This document shows, piece after piece, positions 7,275 through 7,551 of a stretch of DNA of 7,551 nt. Every line of letters starts with the position of its first letter. The first letter of the stretch is position 1. The translations under genes were made by a program, and so were the position numbers. The notes below the pieces were generated by a model. The model had not been told where the DNA came from, did not search any database, and was given only the letters and a program-made list of their open reading frames with translations. This DNA is from Odoribacteraceae bacterium (GTDB lineage: Bacteria; Bacteroidota; Bacteroidia; Bacteroidales; Marinifilaceae), in contig JAIRKS010000072.1 in NCBI GenBank assembly GCA_031259905.1, positions 1 through 7,551 on the forward strand, read 5' to 3'.

Positions 7275-7295
7275 CCGCGCGTGGAGCACGCGCGG
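7275..7295. repeat. Perfect 9-bp inverted repeat
   Basis: CCGCGCGTG at 7275-7283 and CACGCGCGG at 7287-7295 are perfect reverse complements with a 3-base loop (GAG). It lies just 4 bases from the terminator stem and directly at the point where the upstream open frame stops resembling its family. Confidence 0.6.
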
Positions 7296-7461
7296 CGGCC
7301 ATCGTCGCGTACGAGATTTTCAGCTTGTCGGCGATCGCCTTGATACCGACAGCGCCCGCGCCGATCTTGTCGATGAGCGCGAGGATGTCCTTACAGAACT
7401 GTACGAACGTCTCGTTTCTCAGGAAATGGAAACTGAGGATGATGATGAGTGATGTTGTCAT

Positions 7462-7551
7462 AGTCTTTCGTGTTTAAATTGTGGCTAAAAATACTCTTGT
7501 TTCGTGGATTTACGGTTTCTTGGGACTGGGAAAGTTTCTCGCCAGGTGGCG
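7462..7551. other. A/T-richer non-coding edge
   Basis: No gene is seen. It would hold the promoter of the remnant on the minus strand; TATTTTTA at 7493-7486 is a weak -7 candidate. A short CGCC/GGCG inverted repeat sits at 7540-7551 at the window end and cannot be judged without the neighbouring sequence. Confidence 0.4.

Larger units (their letters stand above)
7204..7461 (-). pseudogene. DUF6261-like gene remnant (N-terminal piece only)
   Basis: Open frame of 85 codons from an ATG at 7461. Residues 1-54 look like the start of DUF6261, a Bacteroidota protein family of unknown function: SFHFLRNETFVQFCKDILAL (10-29), with its LRNE...QF pattern, then a helix-rich IDKIGAGAVGIKAIADKLKISY. Full members, as I recall, are some 200 residues or more. 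From about residue 55 (AAARAPRAVHRGTVPRG...) the frame translates the 7275-7295 inverted repeat and reads straight through the intrinsic terminator, which a real coding end would not do. The simplest reading is an internal deletion that joined the N-terminus to the terminator region. It might instead be a short expressed protein with a non-conserved tail. The family assignment rests on memory of the pattern, not a search. Confidence 0.5.

Noticed and set aside
7186..7452. Plus-strand frame of 88 codons
   Set aside because: It runs through the terminator and hairpins and is antisense to the DUF6261-like segment; the product is charged and featureless.
1..7551. CRISPR array, tRNA/rRNA genes, insertion sequence, phage genes
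   Set aside because: No regularly spaced repeats, cloverleaf sequences, transposase-like frames or terminal repeats flanking a gene were seen.

Overview
This window is GC-rich DNA that most resembles a high-GC member of the Bacteroidota, probably Bacteroidales. The evidence is indirect: start codons follow A/T-rich leaders rather than Shine-Dalgarno sites, there are matches to the TAnnTTTG -7 promoter element of that phylum, a DUF6261-like fragment sits at the right end, and a TonB receptor is paired with a small Cys/His-rich secreted protein. No RNA gene, CRISPR array, complete mobile element or phage gene is visible.

Layout, left to right. Positions 1-1577 (minus strand) hold a probable two-gene metal-uptake unit: a small exported Cys/His-rich protein (1275-1577), then a TonB-dependent outer-membrane receptor (from 1193) that runs off the left edge. 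The receptor reading frame has no stop inside the window. A strong hairpin lies between the two genes. Positions 1578-1756 are a divergent promoter region. Positions 1757-5782 (plus strand) form a tight operon of three genes with gaps of 9 and 3 bases: purB (adenylosuccinate lyase), an MsbA-type ABC exporter, and queF (preQ0 reductase of the long, E. coli-like two-domain type). Positions 5624-7147 (minus strand) encode a 14-helix DHA2-family drug:proton antiporter, convergent with queF. Its last 52 codons lie antisense to the 3' end of queF. Positions 7196-7295 carry three closely packed inverted repeats, one of them a textbook intrinsic terminator for the minus strand. Positions about 7296-7461 hold the N-terminal piece of a DUF6261-like gene that appears to have lost the rest of its reading frame. 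Positions 7462-7551 are A/T-richer with no gene seen.

The main genes are ordinary: purine synthesis, lipid or drug export, queuosine tRNA modification, metal uptake and drug efflux. I do not see a convincing undescribed system. The points most worth a second look are the long queF/antiporter 3' overlap, the truncated DUF6261-like gene that ends at a hairpin cluster, the intercistronic hairpin before the TonB receptor, and the long-form QueF in an apparently Bacteroidota genome.
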